A DNA stretch of 64,000 bases from Rhizobium sp. 007 (GCF_015353075.1 NZ_CP064188.1:1116001-1180000); one strand, 5' to 3'; shown: positions 29,020-40,889, counted from the stretch's first letter. Notes: generated by a model not told the origin, from the sequence alone. Numbers and translations are program-made.

Positions 29020-30417
29020 TCATGCGTGCAATGCATGGCCGAGTGCCTTAAGGGCTGCTTCCTGGATTGCTTCGCTGCGTGTCGGATGGGCATGGATCGT
29101 ACCGGCGATATCCTCCAGGCGCGCGCCCATCTCCATGGCATGTGCGAAGGTGGCCGAAAGCTCCGAAACCCCGGCGCCGACGGCCTGAAGGCCGAGGACA
29201 AGATTGCTGTCGGCCCGTGCCACGACGCGCACGAAGCCTTCGTCCGAATGCATCGTCATGGCGCGGCCGTTGGCGCTGAAGGGAAACTGGCCGACGCGGA
29301 TCTCATAGCCCTGAGCACGAGCCTCGCCGGGGGAAAGACCCGCCGTCACGATCTCCGGGTCCGTGAAGCAAACCGCCGGAATGCAGCGCTTGTCCCAGGC
29401 ACGCTTCCGGCCGGCCACAATCTCGGCCACCATTTCGCCCTGCGCCATGGCGCGATGGGCAAGCATCGGCTCGCCGGTGACGTCGCCGATCGCATATATG
29501 CCGCGCATCGACGTGCGGCAGCGCTCGTCGATGCGCAGGTAAGGCCCTGAACGATCTAGATCGAGCTCTTCCAGCCCCGATCCTGCGGTTTTCGGTTTGC
29601 GTCCGACGGTGACCAGGATGCGGTCGGCCGGCAGCTGCTGTTCCTGACTATCCGCCGCCTCGACAAAGAGTGCATTTCCGTCGCCGGAGAGCCCCTTCGC
29701 TTTTGCACCGGTCAGCACGCGAATGCCAAGTTCTCCGAGCTTGCGTAGCACAGGGCGCACGAGATCGGCATCATATTGCGGCAGGATCTGCGGCATCGCT
29801 TCGACAACGGTCACCTCGGAGCCCATCTTGGCAAAGGCGGTACCGAGCTCGAGGCCGATATAGCCGCCGCCGACAACCACAAGCTTCTCCGGCAGATCCT
29901 TAAGCGACAAGGCCCCGGTTGAGGATATGACGCGACCACCGAAGGGAAGACTTGCAAGGTCGACCGGCTCCGAGCCGGTGGCGATGACCACGGTGTCGGC
30001 GCGAATGATCTGCGCGCCCGTTTCCGTCTCCACCTCCACGGTCTTGCCGTCGCGAAAAGCCGCGCGTCCGTGGACGATCTTGACATTCGCCTTATGAAGC
30101 AGCGTTGAGACACCGCTGGTGAGCCGGCCAACGATACCATCCTTCCAACCGATGGTTTTCGCCAGGTCGATGGCAGCGTCCCCCACACGGATGCCGATCG
30201 GGCTCCTTCCGGCAGCCATACGGCGGACTACGGCGAACTCTTCTGCCGCATGAATTAGCGCCTTGGACGGGATGCAGCCGACATTCAGGCAGGTTCCGCC
30301 CGGTTTGCTCTCCTCCACGATGACGGTGTCGATGCCGAGCTGGCCCGCCCGGATGGCGCAGACATAGCCTCCAGGACCGGCGCCGATGACGAGGAGCTTG
30401 CAGACGATCTCTTTCAT
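29020..30417 (-). CDS. lpdA: Dihydrolipoyl dehydrogenase (E3) of the bkd complex
   Basis: A 465-residue flavoprotein that reoxidises the lipoyl groups of the E2 component with NAD+. It has FAD motif VIGAGPGGYVCAIRAGQLG, redox pair Cys43/Cys48 in GGTCLNVGCIPSK, NAD motif VVGGGYIGLELG, and the C-terminal active-site HAHPTRSE. ATG 30417 is used; the frame is open further upstream. It begins five bases after the E2 stop and ends the operon, so it is the dedicated E3 of the branched-chain complex (often called lpdV). Confidence 0.94.
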   Translation of the reverse strand: MKEIVCKLLVIGAGPGGYVCAIRAGQLGIDTVIVEESKPGGTCLNVGCIPSKALIHAAEEFAVVRRMAAGRSPIGIRVGDAAIDLAKTIGWKDGIVGRLTSGVSTLLHKANVKIVHGRAAFRDGKTVEVETETGAQIIRADTVVIATGSEPVDLASLPFGGRVISSTGALSLKDLPEKLVVVGGGYIGLELGTAFAKMGSEVTVVEAMPQILPQYDADLVRPVLRKLGELGIRVLTGAKAKGLSGDGNALFVEAADSQEQQLPADRILVTVGRKPKTAGSGLEELDLDRSGPYLRIDERCRTSMRGIYAIGDVTGEPMLAHRAMAQGEMVAEIVAGRKRAWDKRCIPAVCFTDPEIVTAGLSPGEARAQGYEIRVGQFPFSANGRAMTMHSDEGFVRVVARADSNLVLGLQAVGAGVSELSATFAHAMEMGARLEDIAGTIHAHPTRSEAIQEAALKALGHALHA

Positions 30418-30422
30418 AAAAC

Positions 30423-31682
30423 TCAGCTTTCGATGAAAATGAGTGCCGGCGTTTCGAGAAGAACCCGGACGCGCTGGACGAAGGTGGCAGCATCCCATCC
30501 GTCTACGATGCGATGGTCGAAGCTTGAGGAGAGGTTCATCATCTTCCGCGGCACGAACTGCGTGCCGTCCCAGACCGGACGGACGGCGATCTTGTTGACG
30601 CCGATGATGGCGACTTCGGGATGATTGATCACAGGCGTCGAGACGATGCCGCCGAGCGCGCCGAGCGAACTGATGGTGATCGTCGAGCCGCCGAGCTCAT
30701 CACGGGTCGCTGAACCCGTGCGCGCGGCCTCCGCAAGCCGGTTCATCTCGCTGGCGCAATCCCAGATGCCGCGCGCCTCCGCATGTCGCACGACAGGCAC
30801 CATCAGCCCGGCGGGCGTCTGCGCTGCAATGCCGATGTGGACGGCCGCATGACGGGTGAGTACGCCTGTGTGATCGTCGAAGGTAGCGTTGAGGTTTGGC
30901 TGTTCAGCAACCGCCTTGACGATTGCCCGCATCAGGAAAGGCAGGACGGTAAGCTTCGGCTGTTCCGGCTTGCGGTCGCGGTTCATGGTGGCTCTCAGTT
31001 CCTCCAGCGCCGCCATGTCGATCTCCTCGACATAGGTAATGTGGGGAATGCGGGAGGCCGACAGCGACATCTTCTCGGCAATGCGCCGGCGAAGGCCGGT
31101 AAGTTTGATCTCTTCCGTCGCAGTCTTTCTTCCTGGAACCACTTGCGCCGGGAAGGGGGCCGCGCCGTGTGCGAGAAACTGGTCGATATCCTCGCGCAGG
31201 ATACGGCCGGCAGGACCGCTTCCCGTCACCTGCCTGAGATCGATGCCGTTCTCCCGGGCAAGGAGCCGGACGGCAGGGGAGGCGAGCGGCTTTTCGGCGG
31301 GCACCGCAGCAACTGCACCAGGCGCGGTAGCGGGTTTCGGTACCGTTCCCTTTGTGAGATCTAAAGCAGGCAACGGTGGCTCAGGAGCTTTCGCGGGCGT
31401 TACAGCCGCAGGGATTTCGGTTCGAATCTCGCCGCCTTCACCGGCCGTCTCGATGCGCACCAACGGCGCCTTCACGGCGACCCGGTCGCCGATCTCTGCA
31501 CCGAGCCAGACGACGGTGCCGGTAACGGGAGAAGGGATTTCGACCGTCGCCTTATCCGTCATGACGGCGGCGATCACCATGTCCTCTCGCACGGGGTCAC
31601 CGGCCTTCACGTGCCATTCGACAAGCTCAGCCTCGGCCACGCCTTCGCCGACATCGGGCATCTTGATCGTAAACTCGCCCAT
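30423..31682 (-). CDS. bkdB: Branched-chain 2-oxoacid dehydrogenase E2 (dihydrolipoamide acyltransferase)
   Basis: A 419-residue E2 subunit. One lipoyl domain at residues 1-80 carries Lys44 in MTDKATVEIPS. An Ala/Pro linker leads to a peripheral-subunit-binding domain (ASPAVRLLARENGIDL, GRILREDIDQF). The catalytic acyltransferase domain ends with the H-x3-D-G motif (DHRIVDGWD near residues 389-397). It transfers the branched acyl group from E1 to CoA. It starts three bases after the E1-beta stop and is followed by the E3 gene. Confidence 0.94.
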   Translation of the reverse strand: MGEFTIKMPDVGEGVAEAELVEWHVKAGDPVREDMVIAAVMTDKATVEIPSPVTGTVVWLGAEIGDRVAVKAPLVRIETAGEGGEIRTEIPAAVTPAKAPEPPLPALDLTKGTVPKPATAPGAVAAVPAEKPLASPAVRLLARENGIDLRQVTGSGPAGRILREDIDQFLAHGAAPFPAQVVPGRKTATEEIKLTGLRRRIAEKMSLSASRIPHITYVEEIDMAALEELRATMNRDRKPEQPKLTVLPFLMRAIVKAVAEQPNLNATFDDHTGVLTRHAAVHIGIAAQTPAGLMVPVVRHAEARGIWDCASEMNRLAEAARTGSATRDELGGSTITISSLGALGGIVSTPVINHPEVAIIGVNKIAVRPVWDGTQFVPRKMMNLSSSFDHRIVDGWDAATFVQRVRVLLETPALIFIES

Positions 31683-31685
31683 GGC

Positions 31686-32699
31686 TTACGCCTCCATGAC
31701 TTCTGCAAGTGCCCGCCCGACACGCGCAGGCCCGGGGAAATAGTCCCATTCCTGTGCGTGCGGATAGGGCGTGTCCCAACCGGCGACACGCATGACCGGC
31801 GCTTCCAGATGGTAGAAACAATGCTCCTGCACGAGCGACACCACTTCGGCACCAAAGCCAGACGTAAGCGTTGCCTCATGGACGACGACGCAGCGGCCGG
31901 TCTTCGTGACCGACTGTACGATGGTATCGAGATCGAGTGGCAGAAGGCTTCGTAAATCGATGACTTCGGCATCGATGCCGGCATCCTCCGCAGCTGCAAG
32001 CGCCACATGCACCATGGTACCATAGGCAATGACTGTCACGGCCGATCCCAACCGCCTGATCTCCGCCCTGCCGATCGGGACGGTATAATGTCCCTCAGGT
32101 ACTTCGCCGAGGTCATGTTTCGACCAGGGGGTGACAGGGCGCTCGTGATGACCGTCGAAGGGACCGTTGTAGAGCCGCTTCGGCTCCAGGAACATCACCG
32201 GATCCGGATCCTCGATGGACGAGATGAGCAGGCCTTTGGCATCAAAAGGATTGGAAGGCACGACAACCTTCAGGCCGCAGACATGAGTAAAGAGCGCCTC
32301 CGGGCTCTGACTGTGCGTCTGACCGCCGAAGATACCGCCGCCGGTTGGCATACGCAGCACGATCGGGCAGGTGAAATCGCCGTTCGAGCGGTAACGGATA
32401 CGGGCGGCCTCCTGAGTGATCTGGTCGTAGGCAGGATACATGTAATCGGCAAATTGGATTTCGACGCAGGGCTTTAACCCGTAAGCCGCCATGCCGATCG
32501 CCGTTCCGACGATGCCGGATTCGCTGATCGGCGTATCGAAGCAGCGGGTCTTGCCGTATTTTGCCTGAAGCCCTTGCGTGCAGCGGAAAACACCGCCGAA
32601 GTAACCGACGTCCTCGCCGAACACCACGACGCTGTCGTCGCGGGCCATCGATACGTCCATGGCACTGCGCACGGCCTCAATCATCGTCATTCTGGCCAT
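31686..32699 (-). CDS. bkdA2: Branched-chain 2-oxoacid dehydrogenase E1 beta
   Basis: A 337-residue E1-beta subunit. It has VVVFGEDVGYFGGVFRCTQGL (Glu for ThDP activation), DTPISESGIVGTAIGMA, EIQFADYMYPAYDQI and a transketolase C-terminal domain with VIDLRSLLPLD. ATG 32699 is chosen because conserved sequence begins there and it follows the E1-alpha stop by one base. With E1-alpha it decarboxylates the 2-oxoacids derived from Val, Leu and Ile. Confidence 0.94.
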   Translation of the reverse strand: MARMTMIEAVRSAMDVSMARDDSVVVFGEDVGYFGGVFRCTQGLQAKYGKTRCFDTPISESGIVGTAIGMAAYGLKPCVEIQFADYMYPAYDQITQEAARIRYRSNGDFTCPIVLRMPTGGGIFGGQTHSQSPEALFTHVCGLKVVVPSNPFDAKGLLISSIEDPDPVMFLEPKRLYNGPFDGHHERPVTPWSKHDLGEVPEGHYTVPIGRAEIRRLGSAVTVIAYGTMVHVALAAAEDAGIDAEVIDLRSLLPLDLDTIVQSVTKTGRCVVVHEATLTSGFGAEVVSLVQEHCFYHLEAPVMRVAGWDTPYPHAQEWDYFPGPARVGRALAEVMEA

Positions 32700-32700
32700 C

Positions 32701-33939
<1,239 letters not shown>

Positions 33940-33997
33940 TCATTCCTCCCTTTGCCGTCCGCTCCTCTCCTCCAGGAGGGGACGGCGCATCCTTGGT

Positions 33998-35125
33998 TTA
34001 CAGATTGCGCGCAATCACCATGCGCTGCACATCGCTCGTTCCTTCATAAATCTGACAGATGCGGACATCCCGGTAGATCCGCTCGACCGGATAATCGGCC
34101 ATATAGCCGTAGCCGCCATGGATCTGGATCGCGTCGGAGCAGACCCGCTCTGCCATTTCGGAGGCAAAGAGCTTCGCCATCGACGCTTCAGAAAGACAAG
34201 GCAGGCCGCTTTCGCGCAATGCCGCTGCATGGAGGACGAGCTGGCGCGCGGCCTCGATCTGCGTCGCCATGTCGGCAAGACGGAAGGCGACGGCCTGGTG
34301 CTCGATGATCGGTTTGCCAAAAGCGACACGCTCGCGCGCATAGTCGCGCGCCGCCTCATAGGCCGCGCGTGCCATGCCAACCGCCTGCGCGGCAATGCCG
34401 ATCCGCCCGCCTTCGAGATTGGCCAGCGCGATGCGGTATCCTTCCCCTTCCGCTCCGAGCCTGAGTTCGGCGGGGATGAGCATGCCGTTGAAGGCGATCT
34501 GGCAGGTATCGGTCGAATGGAGGCCAAGCTTTTCTTCGACACGGATGACTTCGTAACCGGGTGTATCGGTCGGCACGATGAAGGCGGTGATACCCTTCTT
34601 GCCGGCTTCGGGATCGGTGACCGCGAAGACGATGATCATCTGGCCATTCTTGCCCGAGGTGATGAACTGCTTGGCCCCGTCGAGCACATAATGATCGCCG
34701 TTGCGGCGCGCGCGGCTGTGCAGGTTTGAGGCATCGGAGCCCGCCTGCGCCTCGGTCAGTGCGAAACCGCCGATCCATTCGCCGCTCGCAAGCCTTGGCA
34801 AGAAGTGCTGCTTTTGTTCTTCATTGCCGAATTTCAGGATCGGCACGCAGGCAACCGAGCTATGGACGCTCATGATGGTCGAGCACGGCCCGTCGCCGGC
34901 GGCGATCTCTTCGAGCGCGGCAGCATAGGCGACAGTGCCGGTGTCGGAGCCTCCAAAGGCTTCCGGAACGAGCATGCCGAGCAGGCCGAGCTCGCCCATC
35001 TCCTTCAGTTCCTCGCGAGGGAAGGCGTGATCGCGGTCGCGGGCGGCCGCGCCCGGCGCCAGGCGCTCGCGGGCGAAATCGCGCGCGAGATCGCGAATTT
35101 GCTGCTGCAGGTCGGAAAGGATCAT
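33998..35125 (-). CDS. Acyl-CoA dehydrogenase, short/branched-chain type
   Basis: A 375-residue FAD enzyme introducing the alpha-beta double bond in short or branched acyl-CoAs. It has [15 protein letters not shown], the FAD-binding FITSGKNG region, [16 protein letters not shown] and the catalytic base Glu361 in IYEGTSDVQ, as in the short-chain and 2-methylbutyryl-CoA dehydrogenases (isovaleryl-CoA dehydrogenase places its base elsewhere). Context with an SDR and thiolase points to the isoleucine branch, 2-methylbutyryl-CoA to tiglyl-CoA. It starts 13 bases after the thiolase stop. Confidence 0.88.
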   Translation of the reverse strand: MILSDLQQQIRDLARDFARERLAPGAAARDRDHAFPREELKEMGELGLLGMLVPEAFGGSDTGTVAYAAALEEIAAGDGPCSTIMSVHSSVACVPILKFGNEEQKQHFLPRLASGEWIGGFALTEAQAGSDASNLHSRARRNGDHYVLDGAKQFITSGKNGQMIIVFAVTDPEAGKKGITAFIVPTDTPGYEVIRVEEKLGLHSTDTCQIAFNGMLIPAELRLGAEGEGYRIALANLEGGRIGIAAQAVGMARAAYEAARDYARERVAFGKPIIEHQAVAFRLADMATQIEAARQLVLHAAALRESGLPCLSEASMAKLFASEMAERVCSDAIQIHGGYGYMADYPVERIYRDVRICQIYEGTSDVQRMVIARNL

Positions 35126-35138
35126 CTGCGTTCCTCCC

Positions 35139-36326
35139 TTAGTGCCGTTCGAGGGCGACTGCAGTTGCCTCGCCGCCGCCGATGCAAAGTGCGGCCATGC
35201 CGCGCTTCAGGTCGTATCGCTCAAGAGCCGCAAGCAGCGTGACAATGATACGTGCTCCCGACGCACCGATCGGATGGCCAAGCGCACAGGCGCCGCCGTG
35301 CACGTTGACCTTGTCGTGCGGCAGATGGAGATCGCGCATCGCAGCCATGGCGACGACGGCGAAAGCCTCGTTGATTTCGAAAAGATCGACTGTATCAAAC
35401 GACCAGCCGGCGCGATCGGAAAGCTTCTCAAGAGCACCGACCGGCGCCGTTGCAAAGAGATTGGGCGCCTGCGAATGGGTGGCCTGGGCAGTGATCGTGG
35501 CAAGCGGCTGCAATCCGCGGCGTTCGGCCTGCGAGCGGCGCATGAGGACCAGGGCCGCCGCACCATCGGAAATCGAGCTTGAATTGGCAGCGGTCACGGT
35601 TCCGCCGTCGCGGAAGGCAGGCTTCAGGGCCGGAATCTTTTCAAGTTTTGCCTTGCCCGGCTGTTCGTCGCGCGCAACCGTCAGTTCGCTTTTGCCGGTC
35701 TTGATGGTCACCGGTGTGATCTCTTCGTCGAAATAGCCGGCCTCGATCGCCTTTTGCGCCCGCGTCAGCGAGGCGATCGCATAGCTATCCTGTGCGGCGC
35801 GTGTGAATTGATAGGCCTCGGCGCAGTCTTCCGCGAAAGTGCCCATCAAACGTCCCTTGTCATAAGCATCCTCAAGCCCGTCGAGGAACATATGATCGAC
35901 AACGCGCCCGTGGCCGAGCCGGTAGCCGCTACGTGCCCGATCGAGGAGATAGGGCGCATTCGACATGCTTTCCATGCCGCCGGCGATGGTGACCGAGGCA
36001 CTTCCTGCGGCAATGAGGTCATGAGCAATCATCGTGGCTTTCATGCCGGAGCCGCACATCTTGTTAATGGTGCTGGCGCCGGTCGAAAAGGCAAGGCCAG
36101 CGCCGATGGCCGCCTGCCTCGCCGGCGCCTGGCCCTGGCCGGCTGGCAGCACGCAGCCGAACACCACTTCATCAACGGCCACGGCCTCGACGCGGCTGCG
36201 TTCAAGTGCGGCCCGTATTGCGCAAGCTCCGAGCGCGGGCGCCGTAGCATCCTTGAGCTCGCCCTGAAATCCGCCGATCGGGGTGCGTGCCGAGCCGACA
36301 ATCACGACAGGATCCTGCAATGGCAT
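35139..36326 (-). CDS. Acetyl-CoA C-acyltransferase (thiolase)
   Basis: A 395-residue thiolase. The nucleophile is Cys91 in [25 protein letters not shown] sequence ([17 protein letters not shown]) and the C-terminal second cysteine ([15 protein letters not shown]) are present. In this operon it most likely cleaves 2-methylacetoacetyl-CoA to acetyl-CoA and propionyl-CoA, the last step of isoleucine breakdown, though a general acetyl-CoA acetyltransferase cannot be excluded. It lies 21 bases after the SDR gene. Confidence 0.9.
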   Translation of the reverse strand: MPLQDPVVIVGSARTPIGGFQGELKDATAPALGACAIRAALERSRVEAVAVDEVVFGCVLPAGQGQAPARQAAIGAGLAFSTGASTINKMCGSGMKATMIAHDLIAAGSASVTIAGGMESMSNAPYLLDRARSGYRLGHGRVVDHMFLDGLEDAYDKGRLMGTFAEDCAEAYQFTRAAQDSYAIASLTRAQKAIEAGYFDEEITPVTIKTGKSELTVARDEQPGKAKLEKIPALKPAFRDGGTVTAANSSSISDGAAALVLMRRSQAERRGLQPLATITAQATHSQAPNLFATAPVGALEKLSDRAGWSFDTVDLFEINEAFAVVAMAAMRDLHLPHDKVNVHGGACALGHPIGASGARIIVTLLAALERYDLKRGMAALCIGGGEATAVALERH

Positions 36327-36347
36327 TTTACTCCTCCCTGGTAGCGC

Positions 36348-37115
36348 CTAACGCGCGCCCATCCGCAATGCGCCGTCGAGGCGAATGACCTCGCCGTTCA
36401 GCATGCTGTTCTCACATATATGGCGCACCAGGGCGGCGAATTCAGCAGGCCGGCCGAGCCGCGGCGGGAAGGGCACGCTCCTGCCGAGTGATTCGCGAAC
36501 CTCAGACGGCATGCCTGCCATCATCGGTGTTTCGAAGATGCCGGGAGCGATTGAGAGGACGCGAATACCGTGGCGGGCAAGCTCGCGGGCAATCGGCAGC
36601 GTCATGGCGGCCACACCACCCTTGGAGGCGGAGTAGGCCGCCTGGCCGATCTGGCCGTCGAAGGCGGCAACCGAGGCCGTATTGATGATGACGCCACGCT
36701 CGCCTTCGCCATCCGGCTCCTGTTGCTGAATGGCTGACGCGGCGAGGCGCGTCATGTTGAACGTGCCGATCAGATTGATGCCGATCGCGTGCGAAAAGCT
36801 TTCGAGCCGATGCGGCCCATCGCGTCCAATGACCTTTTCGGCCGGGGCAACGCCGGCGCAGTTGACGAGCCCACGCAGGCCACCGAAGGTATCGAGCGCA
36901 GCGGCGACAACGCGCACACCATCTTCCTCGCTCGTCACGTCGGCACACAGGTATGAAACCTGCGCGCCGAGCTCTGCGGCGACCATCTCACCTGCCTCTT
37001 CATTAAGATCCGCAATGACGACGCGCGCCCCGTCTTCGACCAGCATCCGCACGGTTGCTGCGCCGAGACCGGACCCGCCGCCTGTGACGATGAAGGTTCC
37101 TCCACGAATCAGCAT
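36348..37115 (-). CDS. Short-chain dehydrogenase, 3-hydroxyacyl-CoA dehydrogenase type 2-like
   Basis: A 255-residue SDR. It has [15 protein letters not shown] (residues about 12-26), [33 protein letters not shown] with the Ser-Tyr-Lys triad, and [11 protein letters not shown], as in the HSD10 (HADH2) group that oxidises 2-methyl-3-hydroxybutyryl-CoA. ATG 37115 is preferred to 37121 because GGGAG is six bases upstream of it. It is the first gene of the catabolic operon and is divergent from an AraC regulator. Confidence 0.85.
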   Translation of the reverse strand: MLIRGGTFIVTGGGSGLGAATVRMLVEDGARVVIADLNEEAGEMVAAELGAQVSYLCADVTSEEDGVRVVAAALDTFGGLRGLVNCAGVAPAEKVIGRDGPHRLESFSHAIGINLIGTFNMTRLAASAIQQQEPDGEGERGVIINTASVAAFDGQIGQAAYSASKGGVAAMTLPIARELARHGIRVLSIAPGIFETPMMAGMPSEVRESLGRSVPFPPRLGRPAEFAALVRHICENSMLNGEVIRLDGALRMGAR

Positions 37116-37258
37116 GATCATCTCCCACAGCCCTACGATGCTCCTCTCATGTAGCGCCCAGCCAGAATAGCACGGACTTTATGTCGTCCCACTATTGCAA
37201 GCGATGACAGAACTGCTTCATATTTTTGGACAATTTTACCACACGGAGAGGGAAGGGG

Positions 37259-38272
37259 ATGACTGAACTCGAAAGGCGCATGATCGCACCGGGATTCGTC
37301 GAAGAGGCACTCGAAAGCCTGCGCCGGATAGGAAAACCGACAGCCCCGCTCATTGCTGCGCTCGGACTGCCTCAGCGTGTCGACCAGCCGATATCGGCCG
37401 AGCGCTATGGTGCACTGTGGCTCGCGATTGCGGCCGAGCTCGATGACGAATTCTTCGGAATGGGAGGAAGGCCGATGCGCAGCGGAAGCTTCACGCTGCT
37501 CTGTCACTGCGTGCTGCACGCACGAAGCCTCGGCCAGGCGTTACGCCGGGCACTGCGCTTCCTCAATGTCGTCCTGGAGGATCCGCGCGGCGAACTCGTC
37601 GTCCGCGACGGCCTGGCTGAGATCGAGCTTGCGGACGCCGGCGGGCCTCGCTCGGCTTTCGCCTATCGCACCTACTGGATCATTTTGCATGGTATCACGT
37701 GCTGGCTGGTGGGCCGCCGGATCCCCATCCGGCTCGTCGATTTCCGCTGTGATGAGCCAAAACAGGGAGCCGATTACCGGCTCTTCTTCGGTGCCCCCGT
37801 CGGATTCTCTCAACCCGTCAGTCGGCTGGGTTTCGACAGCGCCATGCTGGACCTGCCGGTTTCGCGGACCGAGCAGGCACTAAAACAGTTCCTGCGTGGC
37901 GCACCGGCGAACATCCTCGTGCGCTATCGCTACGATGCCGGGCTCGCTTCCAGTGTCCGCCGGAGGCTGAGCAGGCTGCCGCCGGCTGCATGGTCGAATT
38001 TCGTGGACCTTGCGGCCGACATGCGCATGCCGGTTTCCACCCTGCGTCATCGCCTGAGTGACGAAGGGCAGAGCTATGCCGGCATCAAAGATGATATCCG
38101 CCGAGATATGGCCGTCGACTTGCTGCTCAATACGCCAAAGACGATCGGCGACATCGCCACACAACTCGGCTATTCCGAACCCAGCGCATTTTTCCGGGCC
38201 TTCCGCAAATGGATGTCGACGAGCCCGGATGCTTTCCGCCGGGAAAGCAGGCAAGCGGTGCCGACAATGTAG
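37259..38272 (+). CDS. AraC-family regulator (OruR-like), likely bkd activator
   Basis: A 337-residue regulator. The first 200 residues match the arabinose-binding-like domain of OruR/ArgR-type AraC proteins (LIAALGLPQRVDQPISAERYGALW). The C-terminal double helix-turn-helix is clear: MPVSTLRHRLSDEG, then TIGDIATQLGYSEPSAFFRAFRKWM. GGAAGGGG lies just before ATG 37259; an upstream TTG is rejected. It is transcribed away from the branched-chain operon and shares a 143-base intergenic region with it, so it is probably its activator. An imperfect repeat (TGTCGTC and GATGACA) lies near 37180-37209. Confidence 0.88.
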   Translation: MTELERRMIAPGFVEEALESLRRIGKPTAPLIAALGLPQRVDQPISAERYGALWLAIAAELDDEFFGMGGRPMRSGSFTLLCHCVLHARSLGQALRRALRFLNVVLEDPRGELVVRDGLAEIELADAGGPRSAFAYRTYWIILHGITCWLVGRRIPIRLVDFRCDEPKQGADYRLFFGAPVGFSQPVSRLGFDSAMLDLPVSRTEQALKQFLRGAPANILVRYRYDAGLASSVRRRLSRLPPAAWSNFVDLAADMRMPVSTLRHRLSDEGQSYAGIKDDIRRDMAVDLLLNTPKTIGDIATQLGYSEPSAFFRAFRKWMSTSPDAFRRESRQAVPTM

Positions 38273-38294
38273 ACGCCGGCGCCTGGCTCCGCCA

Positions 38295-39557
38295 TCAACG
38301 AATCAAGAATGCCCTGAAATCGTTGACGTTGGTGCCTGTCGGGCCAGTCTCGAAGAGGTCGCCGATAGCCTGGAAGGCCGAATAGCTGTCATTGCCATCA
38401 AGCAGGCGGCGGGGATCGAGGCCGCCTTCGCGCAGGCGCCTGACGGTGGTGCCATCGGCAAATGCGCCGGCGTTGTCTTGCGAGCCGTCGATGCCGTCGG
38501 TGTCTGCTGCCAGGAGATGGATGTCGTGTCCATCGATTGCGAGTGCGGCGGCAAGCGCAAATTCCCCGTTGCGCCCGCCTCTGCCGCCTTTGGCGCGCAG
38601 TGTCACGGTTGTCTCGCCGCCCGAGAGAATGACCACTGGCTTTTCGAACGGTCGGTTGCGGCCAAGAACCTCACGGGCGATTGCCGCGTGCACCAGTGCA
38701 GCGTCACGAGATTCGCCCTCGATCGAATCCGACAGGATCACGGGGGTGATGCCATTGGACTTCGCCAGTTGAGCGGCGGCCTCGAGCGACACACCGGCCG
38801 AAGCGATGATGTGATGTTCGTGTCCGCCAAAGATCGGATCGTCCGGAAAGGGCGCGTCTGCAGCCGGGGAGCCCAGGTGATCGAGCGCTGCCTTCGGAAG
38901 CTGCAGGCCATATTGCCGGACGATCTCGATAGCCTCATACCGGGTGGAACGATCGGGAACGGTGGGACCTGAGGCGACATGCGCGGGATTGTCTCCCGGG
39001 ATATCCGAGACGATCAGGCTGACGACGCGCGCTTTTGTGGCCGCCGCGAGCCGCCCGCCCTTGATGGTGGATAGATGCTTGCGCACGACGTTCATGGCCG
39101 AGATCGGCGCTCCGGAAGCCAGCAGCATTTCATTGAGCGCGATCTCACCTTCAAGCGTCAGGCCTTCGGGCGGCGCCGGCAGAAGCGCCGAGCCACCGCC
39201 GCAGATCAGTGCAATCACCAAATCGTCCGCCGTCAGATCTTTTAGCGCTTCGACCAACCGCTTCGATGCGGAAAGACCAGCGGCATCCGGCACCGGATGG
39301 GCAGCTTCGATGATGTCGATCTTCTGTGTTTCGCAGCCGTAGCCGTAGCGCGTCACGACCACGCCATCGAGCGCCGCGTCCCAGACGCTTTCAAGCGCGC
39401 GAGCCATTTGCGCTGCTCCCTTGCCCGCCCCGATCACCACCGTTCGGCCTTTTGGCTTCGCAGGCAGATGCGCCTTGATACCCGACAGGGGATCGGCGGC
39501 ACCGACAGCTGCGTGAAACAGGGATGTCAAAAAGGTGCGGGGGGATGAAACAACCAC
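38295..39557 (-). CDS. Glycerate 2-kinase, type II (MOFRL family)
   Basis: A 420-residue kinase of the GckA/TtuD type, phosphorylating D-glycerate (from glyoxylate, tartrate or serine-cycle routes) with ATP. Features are [50 protein letters not shown], and the MOFRL domain [23 protein letters not shown] plus DGIDG. The start is uncertain: no in-frame ATG has a Shine-Dalgarno. GTG 39557 is chosen just before [11 protein letters not shown], where family similarity begins; TTG 39614 is the outer limit. It is convergent with the AraC gene, 22 bases apart, and stands alone without hydroxypyruvate reductase. Confidence 0.88.
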   Translation of the reverse strand: MVVSSPRTFLTSLFHAAVGAADPLSGIKAHLPAKPKGRTVVIGAGKGAAQMARALESVWDAALDGVVVTRYGYGCETQKIDIIEAAHPVPDAAGLSASKRLVEALKDLTADDLVIALICGGGSALLPAPPEGLTLEGEIALNEMLLASGAPISAMNVVRKHLSTIKGGRLAAATKARVVSLIVSDIPGDNPAHVASGPTVPDRSTRYEAIEIVRQYGLQLPKAALDHLGSPAADAPFPDDPIFGGHEHHIIASAGVSLEAAAQLAKSNGITPVILSDSIEGESRDAALVHAAIAREVLGRNRPFEKPVVILSGGETTVTLRAKGGRGGRNGEFALAAALAIDGHDIHLLAADTDGIDGSQDNAGAFADGTTVRRLREGGLDPRRLLDGNDSYSAFQAIGDLFETGPTGTNVNDFRAFLIR

Positions 39558-40031
39558 AAGTAAATCTTTCGAATCTGCATTGCCGGACGCGTTAACGCAC
39601 CGGCATCTCCTCAAGCTGCAGCTTCCAAGAGATTAACAGCTTAGGCAAGGCACGTTTGGCCAGTTTTGTGTATTCGCGCCATCGACGGGGGCCAAGCGGC
39701 ACGCGAGACTGACCGCCGCGTCCACCGTATGGCAGAGGAGGACTAAGCAGCGACGCGCAATACGGCCTCGCCGTCCGCCACTTAACCGATGATTATTGCT
39801 GCGGAATAACCCATCGCAACGATTTTTCCGAGCAAATTCTTTCGTCTGAGCCATGCATGACGCAAGCAGTCCCGAGGTCTGGGGATCCGTGGGCCGAGGG
39901 TCCGAAAGACGGTCTTTTGTGGGTTCGACTCCCGCTCTCTTCCGCCGCCGTCGGGCCGATTCCGGAGGCTACCGATAACCGGTAGCAAGTGCTTCATCCG
40001 GTGAACGCGTTGGGCACGTTCTTGCGTGCCG
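39558..40031. other. Intergenic region with a tRNA-3'-end-like segment
   Basis: About 470 bases without a gene. At 39919-39946 the sequence reads like the T arm and acceptor 3' strand of a tRNA: GTGGG, T-loop TTCGACT, CCCGC (one G-U pair), then TCTCTTCCGCC, similar to tRNA-Ser. No matching D arm, anticodon arm or 5' acceptor strand precedes it, so it is not a complete tRNA. It could be an attachment-site remnant from an integrating element. Confidence 0.3.
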
Positions 40032-40889
40032 TCAGACGCGGATAGCGGACGGGCTCGTGCCGAATTTCGCCTTGAAGCTTGCGGCGAAATGCGCCGGTGT
40101 CGAGAATCCGCAGGCGGCTGCGATTTCCGTGATGCTGGCTTTGCCAGCGCGTATGAACTCATAAGCCACCGCAAGCCGCCGCTCATGCACGAAACGGTGC
40201 GGCGTCTGGCCCGTGGTCAGTTTGAACATACGGGCGAAATGATAGGAGCTGAGGCCTGCCTCCGCGGCAAGCCGGTCGAGGCTGAGGTCGCCGGCGAGAT
40301 CGGCATCGATCAATTGTATAATGCGTTTCAAAACGTGGGGTGAAAGCCCGCCCTGGAGGACAAGGCTGCTGGACCGGACTGGACCGTTCTTGCGCAGCAC
40401 TTCGAGCAAGATGAGATCAGCCGCCTGGGCAAGTAAAAGGCGATTGGCGCTTTCCGACCAGTCGTTGGGCAGGATCGCCCGGTTGATGATGTCCGCAATG
40501 AAGCCGTCGGAAAAGAAACTCAGGTCGGGAAGCGTCAACGTCCGACTGTCGCGATCGAAAACCTCGCCGGCCAGCCTCTGAAACCGGCCCTGAGAGATGT
40601 AGATGTGACAGAAATAGACGTCTCGGAGTACATGCCAGGCGCTGTCACCATCTGCCGGCAGCAGACAGAGCGCTCCCGACGAGCCTATCCCCGTCTGACC
40701 GCTGTCCATGCGGCGCACGGTACCATCGAGATAAAGGCTAACGGTGTGGTGCCCGGGATCGCGATAGGCAAGGCGGCTGTTGGCGAAGTTTCGCCATTGC
40801 GCAATCGTCAGGCCGCCGCCGAGATCAACCTGCCGCAGCAGCTTGGCGCCTACACCTTCCAAAGCGGATGAAATCGATCCCGTTTGCAT
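40032..40889 (-). CDS. AraC-family regulator
   Basis: A 285-residue protein. The poorly conserved N-terminal effector region (about 175 residues) is followed by a standard AraC/XylS DNA-binding domain: SLDRLAAEAGLSSYHFARMFKLTTGQTPHRFVHERR and ITEIAAACGFSTPAHFAASFKAKFG. ATG 40889 follows no strong ribosome-binding site. It is divergent from a DMT-family transporter whose start is 150 bases away, so it may control that gene. The effector is unknown. Confidence 0.88.
   Translation of the reverse strand: MQTGSISSALEGVGAKLLRQVDLGGGLTIAQWRNFANSRLAYRDPGHHTVSLYLDGTVRRMDSGQTGIGSSGALCLLPADGDSAWHVLRDVYFCHIYISQGRFQRLAGEVFDRDSRTLTLPDLSFFSDGFIADIINRAILPNDWSESANRLLLAQAADLILLEVLRKNGPVRSSSLVLQGGLSPHVLKRIIQLIDADLAGDLSLDRLAAEAGLSSYHFARMFKLTTGQTPHRFVHERRLAVAYEFIRAGKASITEIAAACGFSTPAHFAASFKAKFGTSPSAIRV

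Noticed and set aside
33945..33990. Palindromic CCTCCAGGAGG as a terminator in the bkd operon
   Set aside because: It is short, has no T tract, and the genes on either side form one pathway in the same direction.
39880..39950. Complete tRNA-Ser gene
   Set aside because: Only the T arm and 3' acceptor strand can be folded; no D arm, anticodon arm or 5' acceptor strand matches upstream.
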